From Wolfiporia cocos (Eukaryota; Basidiomycota; Agaricomycetes; Polyporales; Phaeolaceae), in the NCBI GenBank assembly GCA_029448655.1, contig JACCLO010000013.1:1984001-2048000 (forward strand): a stretch of DNA of 64,000 nucleotides, written 5' to 3'. Position numbers and translations under genes: made by a program. Shown here piece after piece: positions 33,186 to 45,317 of the stretch; the first letter of the stretch is position 1, and each line of letters opens with the position of its first letter. A model generated the notes under the pieces. That model did no database searches. It was given only the letters and a program-made list of their open reading frames with translations, and was not told where the DNA came from.

Positions 33186-33220
33186 AGGTTGTAAGACCTC
33201 AGGCTGAGGTCTTACAACCT
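33186..33220. other. Perfect 16-bp-stem hairpin
   Basis: AGGTTGTAAGACCTCA, a GGC loop, then its exact reverse complement. It ends just before the ACTTG duplication of the following LTR. Similar but weaker CTCAGA hairpins occur in other LTRs here, so this may be the transcript-end hairpin of a partial LTR spanning 33090-33228. Confidence 0.6.
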
Positions 33221-33228
33221 CAGACTTG

Positions 33229-33818
33229 TGACACAGACATACTGTCTGTGGGACTGGCCCATAGCCAGGGTAACCTCATAGCCTCAACATTGGAGTCCAT
33301 GCCCATGGTGCAATGGAACAATGAGGTGATGAGCCGTTTTCAGTGGCAGAGGGTCTTCTGTAGGGAGCGACCAAGTCCCAGAAGAGAGCCTCCCCAGACT
33401 AGCAAGTCAAGAGACTAACAGTGAGGTGGCACGGCACACAGAGTGAGCATGAGAGAAGGCCTAAGCCTCATTGTCGAAAATCCTAAGAATGAGGTTGTAA
33501 GACCTCATTCGTCGTACTTAAATACATGTGGGGGCTACCTAATGGCTTGCCCTAAAGTAAGGGCCTGTGTGCACTAAGTAAAGGTCCATGTGAGTGGTAA
33601 CTGCCCGTGATGATGCATGTAACTAATGTGATCGTGATGTAGGTAAGGGAGACGCGCACTACCCTACAGCGCTAATCTAATGGGTCAGGTGCCTGTAATG
33701 GCATCTAGGGAGCAAACGTAGAGGAAACCTGAAGTAAGGACTTAGCCCTGCACTCAGGGGCACTTCTGCAATCAGGAAAGGGATGTCGTAGAACCCCCTA
33801 GTGGCAGTTTCTGTGACA
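33229..33818. mobile_element. Solo LTR, 590 bp, target duplication ACTTG
   Basis: TGACACAGAC..TTTCTGTGACA termini, with ACTTG at 33224-33228 and 33819-33823. It shares its TGAC..GTGACA ends with the LTRs at 3142 and 54110. A TAAGACCTCA-type half palindrome near 33490 and CTTAAATACATG suggest a promoter/transcript-end region. Confidence 0.75.
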
Positions 33819-33857
33819 ACTTGTTATTTTGACTATGGGGCTGCACCCCATTACCCG

Positions 33858-34060
33858 TAGAGTTTCAGTCAAATAGCTTAATCTGCCAAGTGCCCTTTGC
33901 TTAAGAAATCGCAGTTGCGAGCTAGGTTTGCATGCAGATTAATCTGCCACAGCGGAGCAGATTAATCTACCATGAAATAAAATGTAACATCAGGATTCAA
34001 ACCAAAGGCCCATGTCACAAGCCGATTTCTTTCGCCTAGCCAACGACTAGTGACTAGAGC
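33858..34060 (-). mobile_element. tRNA-related SINE, minus orientation
   Basis: Reading the minus strand: a decayed A box near 34050, a B box GGTTTGAATCC (34003-33993), an AGATTAATCTG palindrome, TGCAAACCTAGCTCGCAACT, and a tail TTTGACTGAAACTCTAC. The same body occurs at 42886-43101 and 59832-60049. Confidence 0.7.
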
Positions 34061-34251
34061 CTAAACCCCAGCGAGAATCCAACGTATTTAAATGTATCCA
34101 GATGCATCAGATACATTTGGATATAACACGAACCATAGACTACATTAGGATACATCGTAGACACTCACACAATGTATCTCATCTACACTAGATGTATCCA
34201 AATGTATGTCGGATAATTTTCGAAACATCAAATATATCTGAATGTATCTTC

Positions 34252-36023
34252 TAGTGTTGCCGAAGTTCAGTTCAGAACCAAGGTTCAGAACCTGAACCGC
34301 CAGAACCGAACCTAGGTTCAGGTTCAGTCCAGGTCCGGTTCAGGGTAGGATGTCAGGGTTCGGTTCTTGGTTCAGGGGAGCCATGGGTACCCTTGAACCA
34401 GGTTCGAACCGGACTGAACCTTGAACCACTTAGCATTAACATATTCTTGGCAACTGCTGGTGGATAAGCATAAATTACAATCATATTCTTGCCATCTTTG
34501 CTATAGTATTGTTGCAGTAAGCTATGGATAACTGGCCTCACCATGGCAAGCATCAGCACTCATATACTCCAGTCTCCCAATATGGTGAGAGCTCAACCCC
34601 ATGCTGGAAGTACTGTGCTTTCTTTGGCACTGGGCTACATTCACTGCTGTCAGATGAAGTAAAAAATGTAGTTCACAATGTTTCACTTCATATCCATATA
34701 CAGAGCTGTCTAATAAGGTTTGTTATTGAGCTTTGCCTCAGGCCAATTTACACTCATTCTGCTCATGGATTCTGATTACTGAACTGCTCAAATTTGCTGC
34801 CTTGAGTGATTATTGTGCATCAAAGTTATGTTTTACCACTGTAAAGAAGACTAAGAGCCACTTTGGAATGTAGCAGCCCAATAGACACCAAATAGAGGCA
34901 CTGCAGAACTTGAAGTTTGGTGTTGTCAGAAAAATATTTCTCTCAGGTTTTCCAGGCAGGTCAGGATAGGTGAGGTGTTTGAGGGGTCGATAGCGAGCAA
35001 TATACCTAGTAGACACGCAGCTTGTAGCGATCCAAACGGCGGCGGCATGTTGAATGGATCAGGAATGATAGAAATCGAATTAAAACATTGGTAACTGATT
35101 CCCTGAGTCCTGAGCAAACACCTCGAGCACAGCTCTTCGTCTAACTTCGTCTTGGCAGTAATCAATGTATTTTCTCGTATCTACACGTCGCCTAAATACA
35201 TAGAGAGCCATAAGGTTTTCTACAACATTTTGAGTGCCCTAAAATTTGAGTATGCACCCTACAAGCTATACAAGTCAGAGACGAACCCTGAAACAGAGAG
35301 GATTGTCCTGTAATACAAGAAAATTATTTTACGAGACCGATAGACCGTAGATCGGTGGTGTGCAGAGGTTAGAGAGAGAAGACATGGAAAAAGCTATAGG
35401 AAAGCAGTCGAGGTTGGGACAGCCCTGTCTATGCTAGAGAGCCTAGAGAAATGTCGGATAGTACCTGTCTTTGACTAGATGAGCAGCCAGAGAGTGTCCG
35501 CAGGGCTTTTGCGATGTTTCAGATTGTGCGCAAGCCAGCGAAGGTTCACTGTGCGAGCACGATCGAGGTCGATCACGATCGGTAGAGCAGTGGCTAAACC
35601 ACCTCAGATGGGCATTCTGCCTACCAGCTGGCTTTCCGTGGTGCATTCTGCGTCATTTTGATGTGTGTTTGGTCGCGTCTCGATGTTCTTACATGGTTCT
35701 AATGTCTATGACACATTTATATTGCAGCACATTTATTACTCCAGTGGTCTCAATAGTGCTAGAAATGAGGTAGACAGTAGAAGGCAATTGGTATACATAG
35801 AAAGGTACCGAGAGTTGGTGTCCTAAATATTATTTTTACATGCTAGAAAAGCAAGTCATTTAGTGGTTCGAACCTAGTTCGAACCATGAACCGAACCTGC
35901 TGAACCGGTTCAGCAGGTTCAGTCCAGGTTCAGGTTCAGGTTCAGGCTCCCTGCAGTTGGTTCAGTTCTAGGTTCAGCCCCAGACCCCCTGAACCTGAAC
36001 TGAACCGAACTTCGGCAACACTA
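34252..36023. mobile_element. Non-autonomous hAT-type transposon, 1.77 kb
   Basis: Inverted ends TAGTGTTGCCGAAGTTC are flanked by a perfect 8-bp duplication GTATCTTC (34244-34251 and 36024-36031), the hAT hallmark. About 150 bp at each end is packed with GGTTCAG/CTGAACC copies, likely transposase-binding subterminal repeats. Frames inside are under 90 codons and show no BED or hAT dimerisation motif that I recognise, so it is a deletion derivative or cargo-type element. Confidence 0.85.
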
Positions 36024-36031
36024 GTATCTTC

Positions 36032-36920
36032 AAGATTGCATAAGAAGGTCCAGAGATATCCTTCAATGTAGCTCAGTATAGCTCACTACATCAGGATATG
36101 TATTCAGATGTAGCCTAATGTACACAAAAGTATAGACATTATACTACCCAAATGCACCCCAGAAATATCCCAATCTACCCACATCCATGCTCCACCCATG
36201 CTCACTCCCAGTGAAAGTCCCGCATATCCTTGGGATACCTGTAAATACCAGAAAATATATAAATATACCATTGAGATACCGGTTTCAACCCCAATGATAT
36301 CGAAAGCTAAATGCCAAGAGTACGAACGGTCCGATGACTGATGCCAAGACTTTCATCATACCCGTCCATACTAATTCATGTCTTCAACATATCTTCATCA
36401 AGGCGTTGAACTTGAGCTTGTTTCGGGCGCCTGTGAAGTTGAAGAGCCGCGTTTCGAACATACGTAGTGGACTTGGTTCAATGCAAGTCCAAGTGCCCAC
36501 GTGAGCTAATATTGCGTCATAGGGCAAGCACTTGTCCTGTCTCGAGTTGTCCATCTTTTTCTCTTACCTCTACCGCATACCTCCACTATCTCCCTGTCTT
36601 TGTTGTTCTGGTAAGGTGGCCATAGAGGTAATTGGTCACTTCATCACAGATCACAGCAAATGAAAGCTTTGAACAAGATTGAGTGAGTATATGCATGCAC
36701 AGCAACTGTCTTCGATAACTTCCGTCTGTAGGTGCAACTACAGCAAGAGCAGCGCCGCCACCATCTCAGTGGTTCAGCTAGTCGAAGCGGACAACGTGCA
36801 GCGTGTCCTGGTCACACGCTGTGAAGATAGTGTAGCTATGTGCAAAAATCCCACTGTGCCTGCAGATTGCTCACTGACGCTGCTTGCGATGTTTCACAAG
36901 GAACTGGGTATCTTGTTTAG
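36032..36920. other. Gene-free stretch before the RING-family pseudogene
   Basis: Mostly AT-rich, with repeated short ATGTAG/ATGTATC motifs to about 36250. 36540-36700 may hold the promoter and first exon of the pseudogene that follows, but I cannot place a start codon or first splice with confidence. Confidence 0.4.
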
Positions 36921-38974
36921 TCAGTTGGGACGTGCATATACGACAACAGCGTACCCACTGGGACATCGTCTGATCGCACCGGACCAAGCGGTGAAGCTGG
37001 TTCTGGTGGCAACACAATTTCCCAGACCGTTACCGCCGATTCTGCAGATCGCCCTGCTCCGGCTGAGGACAGCTTTGAGCACTTCCTGCTGAACCTACGG
37101 AACGACCTCAGGATTGCTTTGTCAGAGGATGGTGCTGCAGAACGCCCACAGCGGGATAGTGTTCACTCGTCTCACTCATCTAGTTCAACTACTCCGGCTC
37201 AGCAGGATCTAGTGCCTGTGGCTGGTCCCTCAAGCATGTGCTCGGGGACACCGGTCAATCAGTCTGAATACCCTGTACCAGAAAGTGAGGACCCTGATGA
37301 GGACAATCCCTCTCCCTTAGAAGATGGCTCCGACTCAGAAGACGAGTATGATGCGGATGACGACGAGGACATGGACAATGAGCACGATGTACACGATGAG
37401 CATGATCACGGCACCAATACACCGCGCTCTCCCCGCTCACCCACACCGATCCCTGGGTCCTTTTTCGACCACTGATACGTCCCGGATAGCGGTCGCAGGG
37501 CTCCTGGAGTCAACCTCTGGCGATTGTATTGCTTCCAGCCTATCCCCGCTTTGCAGACGCAGGGCCATGCGGCTACCACGAGTGCTACTGTCTCTCATCG
37601 CGCTTCCGTAGACGCTACTTCCCCTGCCTCGCCTGAGGCTGCCGGAAGCGCCACTTCTGACTCGCACCCCCCTTCCTGCACTACCACCACCCCGCTCGAC
37701 ACGCCCGCCGAAGGTGCGGAGCACAGCGAGCCTCAAACGCCGTCACCCGCTGCAACACACCCGAACACGAACGTCGTGGCACCCGTGATCGTTGTCGGTC
37801 TGCAGTCTGTCGATATGGGCCGCACGCACAATCATGCTCACGGCGCCACAGATCATATGCAGCCGTCGGACGACGTGCGCTCTACAGAAAGTAGCTTAGG
37901 TTCCGCTGAGAATTGGCGGAACCAGAGCAGCACTGCCCCCATGGACATCCCCTCGCGTGGTCACCCGTGGCGTTCACGTGCTGCAGATGCTCTGAGGCCG
38001 CTGCTTCCTGGACGGAGAATCGGCTTGCACAATAGACAATAAGGCTCCAACCATATAATGTATATACCATGTATACATGGTTTTATATATATACTATATA
38101 CATATATTTACATGTGGCCAAGTACATGGTATATACATGGTATATTATATGGTATATGGTTGTTGTGAATGCATTCATATTAGACCCTCAGTTGACAATT
38201 TGAATAGTGTATCTGAACTAGTTATGTGTCTTACAGAATGTACAGTGCAATGGTGATATGAGATTTAGACAATCTGGTGGCTGCTGCACAAATGCAAAGA
38301 TGTCAGGACATAATTCACATGCTTGGCTTACCCCCTCATTTGGCAGAAGGCAAGATCAGATTTATGTTTATGCTATATATCATCCCACATAATGATTGCA
38401 TCATGCATTAGACTCATGCATACAAGTTTCCCACCACCTCACACATTGTGCACAATTCCTAAGCCATTCCTGCTACTAGTGTGGCTGCTGAATGTTGAAC
38501 ACCGATTTTTTCCTCACATCAGCCAAGTGCTGATACCTGCAGCATGTCATTAAAGGAAGAGACAATCTCCATAGCTATATGGGCAAAGCAATGGCTATGC
38601 CAAGATGTCTAAAAAATCTACCATCCAAAAACCATGTAAACCATGTATATACTATGTATATACTATGTATATACCATATACCATATATTTACCGATTTTC
38701 TGTACATGTATATTATATGGTTGGAGCCTTAATAGACAATCGACTGATGCAAATGGAGCCAGGACGTTCCTCATTTATGTCATCGGAGGTATGCGAAATC
38801 TCAGCATCTTGAGATATCACTATTGAATTTCTACAGGCTATTACCCACCTAATCACCACATGGTGACGGGCTCGGACAGCTTAGATTCGTATGAAGCTCT
38901 TTGGTATGTTTACAGATTGTCTGACAGTGCAACATGTCTTATTTCGGATATTCAGGGAGCTCGCCGAGTTGCTG
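36921..38974 (+). pseudogene. RING-finger-family gene, disabled and lacking its RING domain
   Basis: I recognise a basidiomycete RING-type E3 ligase family by its conserved central block. One frame runs from a likely acceptor near 36920: an acidic stretch (DADDDEDMDNEHDVHDEH), then APGVNLWRLYCFQPIPALQ, then VVAPVIVVGLQSVDMG. After the MITE at 38040 come RTFLIYVIGG (to 38788), YYPPNHHMVTGSDSLDSYEA (38837-38903) and GELAELL (38956-38974), with clean GT..AG introns between them. Lesions: TGA at 37473-37475 where the family would read Arg, the MITE insertion creating an immediate TAA, and divergence after ELAELL so that the zinc-binding RING is absent. It cannot act as a ligase. The family call is from memory of its motifs. 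Confidence 0.7.
38040..38731. mobile_element. hAT-type MITE inserted in the RING pseudogene
   Basis: Inverted ends TAAGGCTCCAACCATATAAT with an 8-bp duplication ATAGACAA (38032-38039 and 38732-38739). The 692-bp interior is rich in TATATAC runs and has no transposase. Relatives or fragments lie at 7960-8115, 26896-27001 and 43760-43899. Confidence 0.85.
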
Positions 38975-40591
38975 CGCTGCAGGAGGATTTGAGTAGTATG
39001 ACGCAAACTTACGTCAAAAGGCCGAGGATATGTTCTAGTAGCTTTCTGTAGTTTGCGGCAGCTTATAAAATGGACAATGATATGAATTTGTATGTTCTGA
39101 TTGATTTGGGAGTAAAGGCCACTGGCAATGAGTATATTCTGGTAGCTTTTGGCACTCGAACCAGGGCCCCAAGTATTTTTCTCTAGCTTCCAGTAGACGG
39201 GGATATAATTTTTAAATTTTTGGGTATCCGTCCTACATGCCTAATACTACCTTCATAGCTTTTGGCATCTTACAGTAGCTACTACTATGTTACCGGGCGC
39301 CTGAAAGCTAGCGCATGCTATTCTACCGTCCAATTTTAACCCCTATCATACCCGTTATCTATTGATAGATTCTGGTATGAGGTACTTTCACTGGGGCTCA
39401 CTCCCTGCCCCCAATCTCTGCTACGGAAAACTGTCAGTTTTCGCATGTTCACACAATTGTATTGCATCTGAACTGTATGAATGAGTATATTTCGAAGTTA
39501 TGAGAATACGTACTGTTGGAGGTGCGGGTGCGGTGCACAGGTGTAATCTCGTCGCCACAGTGGGGAAAGACCTAAAAGGGAAGGTGGCAGAGTGAGCCCA
39601 GACCGGAAGGTGGTGCAATACGCACCTGGTTACAGAAAAGGGGCACGCAGGGTATATAGTCAAGGAACGAAAATGTACATACCTTACGCATTTGCTGAGA
39701 TTCCATTACATTCAAACTAGAGGAATGCCAGGCAGTATTAATAGCTGAAATAGGTGCTGCCTGAACTTCAACATGTACCAGTCTGTTCGCTGCAGCAGTT
39801 ACATCTCGCAATGGGAACGGTCATGTACTGACTGAATGTAGGTAGACAAGACAAAATTAAATAATAAAAAATAATGACTCAAATACTCATGGGTGGACGT
39901 CTACTCACATGTGGTCGTTTGGCTCCTCTCGAAGCTGGAGGATGGTGTTGCCCCACTAGGACCCAGAGACTGTATGAGAAAAACACAGGGAGAAGACAAG
40001 ATTGCACCACGCCACAAGCCTGCTTATGTGTAGCGAGAGAGATAAAGTTCAAGGGGCGACAGAGTAGGTGAAGGAACCTAAAACAAAGCCATTAATGGAA
40101 GACAACATAGTGACGCTAGGTAAGAGTAAGAGTAAGAGCATTGCCATAAAGGGATGTGGCTACAATGCCACAATGCCATAGGAAGACAAGGACTCAGACA
40201 GGAACCGCATTATCGGCATAGATGCATTTGCTGTATTCTTACATAAGAAATGAAAAACTCAACATGCATGCAATGGCTCTGTTGCCCAAGCGAGTGAGCT
40301 CAAAACTTGGCATGGCTGCAGTAGGTACCTTTGGTCACAAAATGCAGATCTCTCTTTGGGAACTGTTGATTGCAGCCACAAAAATATACCTTGTTCCTTT
40401 GTTATCAATTTTATATACGAAGGCTCGAAGCATTGTGAGTTGTGATTATCTTGGTAGGGGTATGGAGGGATGCACATACAGTAGTACGGCGGTATGAAAG
40501 TGTAACGACATAAGTGCATGGATCCGAAGCAATCTACGTGGGGATCCTTTACATGTAACTACCTTATGCGTATGCAACGCTAACGCGTTAC
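38975..40591. other. Gene-free stretch
   Basis: A CpG-poor region with no recognisable gene on either strand. The first bases after 38974 may be a scrambled continuation of the RING gene (an in-frame LQEDLSS occurs), but I cannot prove it. Confidence 0.45.
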
Positions 40592-40596
40592 GCAAA

Positions 40597-41303
40597 TGTT
40601 ACGATTATTTTGATTTCTCAAATATCGACGGAACTCACCACTGGGCGAATACGATACAGGGACTTGTTGCGCAACCAGCCCCCTGGCTACTCGTGATCTT
40701 ACTGGGCGCATCCCCAGTTGTACTAGTCTATAGGGCTCGTTTCATCTTTGGCAGATCCAACCCTGCCACCGTTTCATGTTCATCGTTTATTAGCTGATAG
40801 ATGGCGTTCAACCGCCATCATTCCTATCTATCGTCTCGGATATATCACTCCATACTTATCAAACGTTTGGGACTATAGCGTAGATAGTATCAGAGGCATC
40901 TGGGACAGACTTGACCCCTGAAACCTAGCGTAGTATAAAAACTCATGTACTTACCGTCGAGGCTCTTCAGCTCGACCTTGTTGTATAAACAAGAAGTCTT
41001 ATACTCGTTCTCAAACGTAGGAAACTACGCTCAGTATTTCTCACTCGAGCAACCGAACGACTAAGTCCTCGAAGTGCACACTGACTTCTCGGACTTAGGC
41101 GAGTCTTATATTCTATTCGACTCGCACTTGAACAGATTATATCCTCTAACGCGTATTGGATATTAACCGATCTCCTAAGGACTTCACTTAGGACCCAAAG
41201 GCATCTAACGAGTATTTGCCTTGCATACGGCGACGTGCCTACGTGCAGAAGAACGATCTATATTCGCGACTCGAATATACGAACGGGTATTCGACCCGTA
41301 ACA
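40597..41303. mobile_element. Solo LTR, 707 bp, target duplication GCAAA
   Basis: TGTTACG..CCCGTAACA termini, flanked by GCAAA at 40592-40596 and 41304-41308. It contains CAGCTCGACCTTGTTG and TTATACTCGTTCTCAAA, which are shared with the 542-bp LTRs of unit A, so all four belong to one superfamily. Confidence 0.9.
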
Positions 41304-41308
41304 GCAAA

Positions 41309-41802
41309 GGCCTTATGGTAAGATCTGTCACTCATTGGCACATGTCAATCTGCTCACCAGGTCACATGAGCTGCTGGGTACATTTCGATTGCGCTGTATA
41401 CATTTTGATATATTGAACTTTTGTGGATACATTTAGTTATATGAGGATTCATTTGGATATTTTTTAATACATCAGATTTTCACTGGGCCTAAACCCTTAT
41501 CTTATCTAAGTGCGCGCCTATGCAGTCATGTGCCAAGACCCTGGACACCCTATCACATGTGGCCAGACCCCTGGACACTCTGTGCCATGTACCTTACACC
41601 CATTATAGGGTTTACCTTACAGAACGGACTATCAGCTTATGTAATAACTGTACAGTTGCCAAACAATGTACAAACAGTAAAATAGCATATATACTGGCTG
41701 ACGAGCAGGGTAGCACCCCAGACTCGTCTTGGCCTTATACGCCTTGAGTAGCCTCAGATCAGGAATACACTTTCACGCGAATAATATTCCCCTAAGTAGT
41801 TG
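41309..41802. other. Unique spacer between two solo LTRs
   Basis: About 490 bp with no primer-binding site next to the left LTR, no polypurine tract and no gag or pol frame. It therefore does not look like the inside of a retrotransposon. Confidence 0.55.
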
Positions 41803-41807
41803 CTTGA

Positions 41808-42519
41808 TGTTACGGATATTTTGATTTTTCAGACGCTGACAGAACTCACCATCGGGTAAATACGATACAGGGACTTGTTGTGCAACCAACCCCCTGGCTA
41901 CTCGTCACTCTACTGGGCGCATCCCCAGTCTGTATTAGTGTATAGGGCGCGTTTGACGTTTGACAGATCCAACTCTGTCCCCGTTTCATGAGTATCATTT
42001 CTTAGCTGACAGATGGCGTTCAACCGCCATCATCATTTCTATCTATCGTTACAGATATATCACTACATACTTATCAAACGTTTGGCACTATAGCATAGAT
42101 AGTAGCGGTGACATCTGGGACGGACTTGACCCCTAAAAACCTAACGCAGTATATAAGCTCATGTATTCACTGTCGAGGCTCTCCAGCTCGACCTTGTTGT
42201 ACAAACAAGAAGTCTTATACTCGTTCTCAAACATAGGAAACTACGCTCAGTATTTCTCTATCGAGCAACTGAACGACTAAGTCCTCGAAGTACATCTTGA
42301 CTTCTCGGACTTAGGCGAGTCTTATATTCTATTCGACTCGCACCTGAACAGATTATATCCTCTAACGCGTATTGGATATTATACGATCTCCTAGGGACTT
42401 CATCTAGGACTTGAAGGCATCTAACGAGTATTTGCCTTGCACACGGCAACAAGCCTACGTGCAGAAGAACGGTCTATATTCGCAACTCGAATATAGGAAC
42501 GGGTATTTGACCCGTAACA
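41808..42519. mobile_element. Solo LTR, 712 bp, target duplication CTTGA
   Basis: A full-length sister of the 40597 LTR (TGTTACGG..CCCGTAACA), with its own CTTGA duplication at 41803-41807 and 42520-42524. It inserted next to or into the reverse half of the composite SINE that follows. Confidence 0.9.
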
Positions 42520-42534
42520 CTTGAAGTGTTGCTT

Positions 42535-43101
42535 GTGTCAGCCTGAGCACAGGAGGACAACCATGCATCACAAGGCAATAGCCAACTGAGCTATGGCAGC
42601 AACTGTGGGCTTCAAACAGTTAAACTATATATAGGTTGTTATTCACACTTAATTTTTGCACCAGATTTAAGAAGACTAGCTACTACTGCAAGTACAAACA
42701 ATAATGATAGTGGCTGCTTGTGTAACATAGCATGATCTGGAGTAAGTAAGCATGTAAGATATCAATAAACTATGACCAGTGCTTCTCAAAGGGAAATATA
42801 TTCGCATTTGTATTGAAGTAGATGTAGAGCATGTGAAAATGAAGTTCTATGAGGATCCTATATATATCAACTGTTTGTGGTTGACAGCTGCTGCCATAGC
42901 TCAGTTGGCTATTGTGTTGTGATATGCCATTACCTTCCTGTGCTTGGGCCTTTGGTTCAAATCCCGGTGTTGCATTTTATTTTCGCAGTAGATTAATCTG
43001 CTCGGCTGTGGCAGATTAAACTGCGTGCAAACCTAGCTCGCAACTGCAATTTCTGAAGTGAAGGGCACTTGGCAGATTAAGATATTTGACTGAAGTCCCT
43101 C
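42535..43101 (+). mobile_element. Composite element with inverted tRNA-like heads (copy 1)
   Basis: A minus-oriented tRNA-like head (about 42613-42535, A box TAGCTCAGTTGGC), a spacer of about 270 bp, then a plus-oriented head with A box (42894-42908) and B box GGTTCAAATCC (42953-42963). The SINE body and tail ending GACTGAAGTCCCTC follow. The arrangement and spacer match 59457-60049. It is CpG-poor and old. Confidence 0.65.
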
Positions 43102-43290
43102 ATTGCTCATGATCTGTGCTGTGCATGTGTGACATGCTAGGCTGGGGACTCAGGCATATAGTACAGGCATAGCATTATCCGATGCAGTTTAGCCCTGGAA
43201 GGGTCCCACACTGGAAGTGCATGGTGAGTCACAAGTTTGTGACATGTAAGATCATTGGGAACTCATGAGCATGTGACTAGCAACCTAGTG

Positions 43291-43584
43291 TCATGCCCAA
43301 CTCTGTTGTGCAATGTATAATTGATTAAACTTCCACAGCAGAAGTGGACAGTCAGCATCACCTCCACCTTCTTCATCAGTCTTCCACTGCTCAAGCTCAG
43401 ACCACTCCTGGACCACTTCCGTCCACTCAGGAATATCAAGCACCATTGTAGGTACAAATTTTGGCTCATGCAAAGCAGACTTGACTGGCAGAGGGATAGT
43501 ATATGGCTTTGATGTCAACATATCATAGCTCTTGTAAACATGCTTGAAAAGTGCTGATGCCTTCTGTTTTTGTTTATCTCCCAA
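43291..43584 (-). CDS. Unidentified small ORF
   Basis: A 97-codon frame with balanced composition (EPKFVPTMVLDIPEWTEVVQ then EWSELEQWKTDEE) that could be a gene remnant or exon. There is no paralogue in the window, no recognisable domain and no splice evidence. It sits in CpG-depleted, transposon-rich DNA. It could equally be chance. Confidence 0.2.
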   Translation of the reverse strand: MGDKQKQKASALFKHVYKSYDMLTSKPYTIPLPVKSALHEPKFVPTMVLDIPEWTEVVQEWSELEQWKTDEEGGGDADCPLLLWKFNQLYIAQQSWA

Positions 43585-43759
43585 TTTGGTGAACCAATGG
43601 TGCTGGAGAGCAGGATGGCATACTACACCATCTTGGCATATTAGTAGAATAACATGCCAGAAGCTTGCCTAGGCCTGCTTGTGCAGCATATTAAATTTAA
43701 GGTGATTCTGACATTTGGATTGCTCAGAAAGAGACAGGACCCATGGGAGTGTTGGCATG

Positions 43760-43899
43760 TCATGATCTACATGTGCAAAACCATTTACTACCTATTTACT
43801 ATGTATATACTGTTTACCACAGATGCATTATTTAGACATAAACAGTATACAGTAATAATCATTTATAAACAGTAAATAGATGAAATAGATGGAGCCTTA
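43760..43899. mobile_element. Right-end fragment of the TAAGGCTCC hAT MITE family
   Basis: AT-rich TATATACTG/AAACAGTA runs end in GATGGAGCCTTA, matching the right terminus of the 26896 and 38040 elements. No left terminus was found. Confidence 0.45.
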
Positions 43900-45317
43900 C
43901 TGCACAGTATGAGGTGCCAATAAGTTTCCCATGTCCTCTTGTCCATGGGTTACTATAATTGACATCTGAACACATGTCCAGGGTATGATCCAGACAGCAA
44001 GAGGAGGGAACACTAGCCTGAGAGATAAAATTAAGGGGTGAGCTTACATCTTCCAGTGTGTGAGAACATGTAGTGTCCACTTCTGACTTGGAGTCTGCTA
44101 CACTAGTAACATATATATAATGTTTCATCTGGATACCGCACTGAAAGCTTATAGTTGCTCCTGAGCCTGAGTATGGGACTCAGGTAGAAGCAGCAATACG
44201 GTACCTGAGGTACATGTGTGGTGGTCTCAGAGCAGGCCTATGCAGTTCCAGAACTTGAAGTAAATTACGTGTCATAAATTTCAAAGTCCTGTTGTAACAC
44301 AGTAATTGCCACAATGCCATTCCAACACCGCTCCAATGGCAATCAGCAGTCGCAATGAGCCACAATGCCCACTGTCACATTTCAACAGCCAAGTCCCATT
44401 TTAGCGTGCTACAAAATGCACTATAGCTGTATTAGTGCCCAAGCTCAGCGGTTATCCATTTTGTCACAAAAAAGTACGTTCCCTCTTATTTCCTCTATTC
44501 TATGCCAAGCACCATGAATTACCCCTACAATACGTGCCCAAGGGCGTCCCCTTAAAGCCCTTAAGGCTTACACCAACCCAGCACCTGCCATTACTGGTAG
44601 CATAGGGTCTTAGGACACGGACAATAGGTAGTCATGTGATCCACAATGCTAATGCCAGTGCCAGTGCCTGCCAGGGGACTGACACATGACTTATAAGCTC
44701 AGCCTGGCATCTGGCTATATAGTATATATGCTAGGCTATGTACCTAGCAACGATGGTCTTAGCAACACCATTACTGGCTGCACACAGACCAATACTGTAG
44801 GGCAAGAGTATCTAGAGTAGTACCAAGCCCCTATTGTACATAATGCCCAGTGTATGATCCGGGCATGACTGGGCGCAGGGAGTCTTGGGACCGGATCAGG
44901 CTCGTTGTCGTTATGGAAAGCTTTTGCCCGTGACACATGAGATCCTGCCCCGCCCGGTCCAAATGCCAACCTGTTTGTAACCATGAGCATATTTAACAGG
45001 TTTGATATATACTGTACCCAGTCCAGATACTGGTCCACACGCATACATGTTCACATTGCACGCTCCTGCGTGTATCCAACTGTGATGCGAATGCGTCTCG
45101 CCTCCGAGAGCCAACAAAGCTTCAGCTTCAGTCCTGAGCGCTTAAGCTTATATCCACTATCTACCCATCTAAGTATTGCGCTCATCCTCGGCACTCCAAC
45201 TATCAGGCGCGAAGTCAAGGCCGAGCGACATACACATGGCAGAGACGCCCTTGTGCTACATAGAAATTATAAGCTTCCTTCTAAGCTTCCATGACATCTT
45301 GAGCGAGCATTCCTTCG
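43900..45317. other. Gene-free stretch 3' of the OMT gene
   Basis: CpG-poor to about 44850, then more normal. No gene is recognisable. TATATAGTATATATGC near 44720 and clusters of GTGCCAGTGCC are the only visible patterns. The last part would contain the OMT 3' UTR. Confidence 0.4.

Noticed and set aside
37119..38042. Two separate genes at 37119-37475 and 37524-38042
   Set aside because: Both lie in the same reading frame, separated only by one TGA, and together match one RING-family protein.
40597..42519. A miniature LTR element (TRIM) with a 0.5-kb interior
   Set aside because: Each LTR has its own distinct 5-bp target duplication, so they are two solo LTRs.
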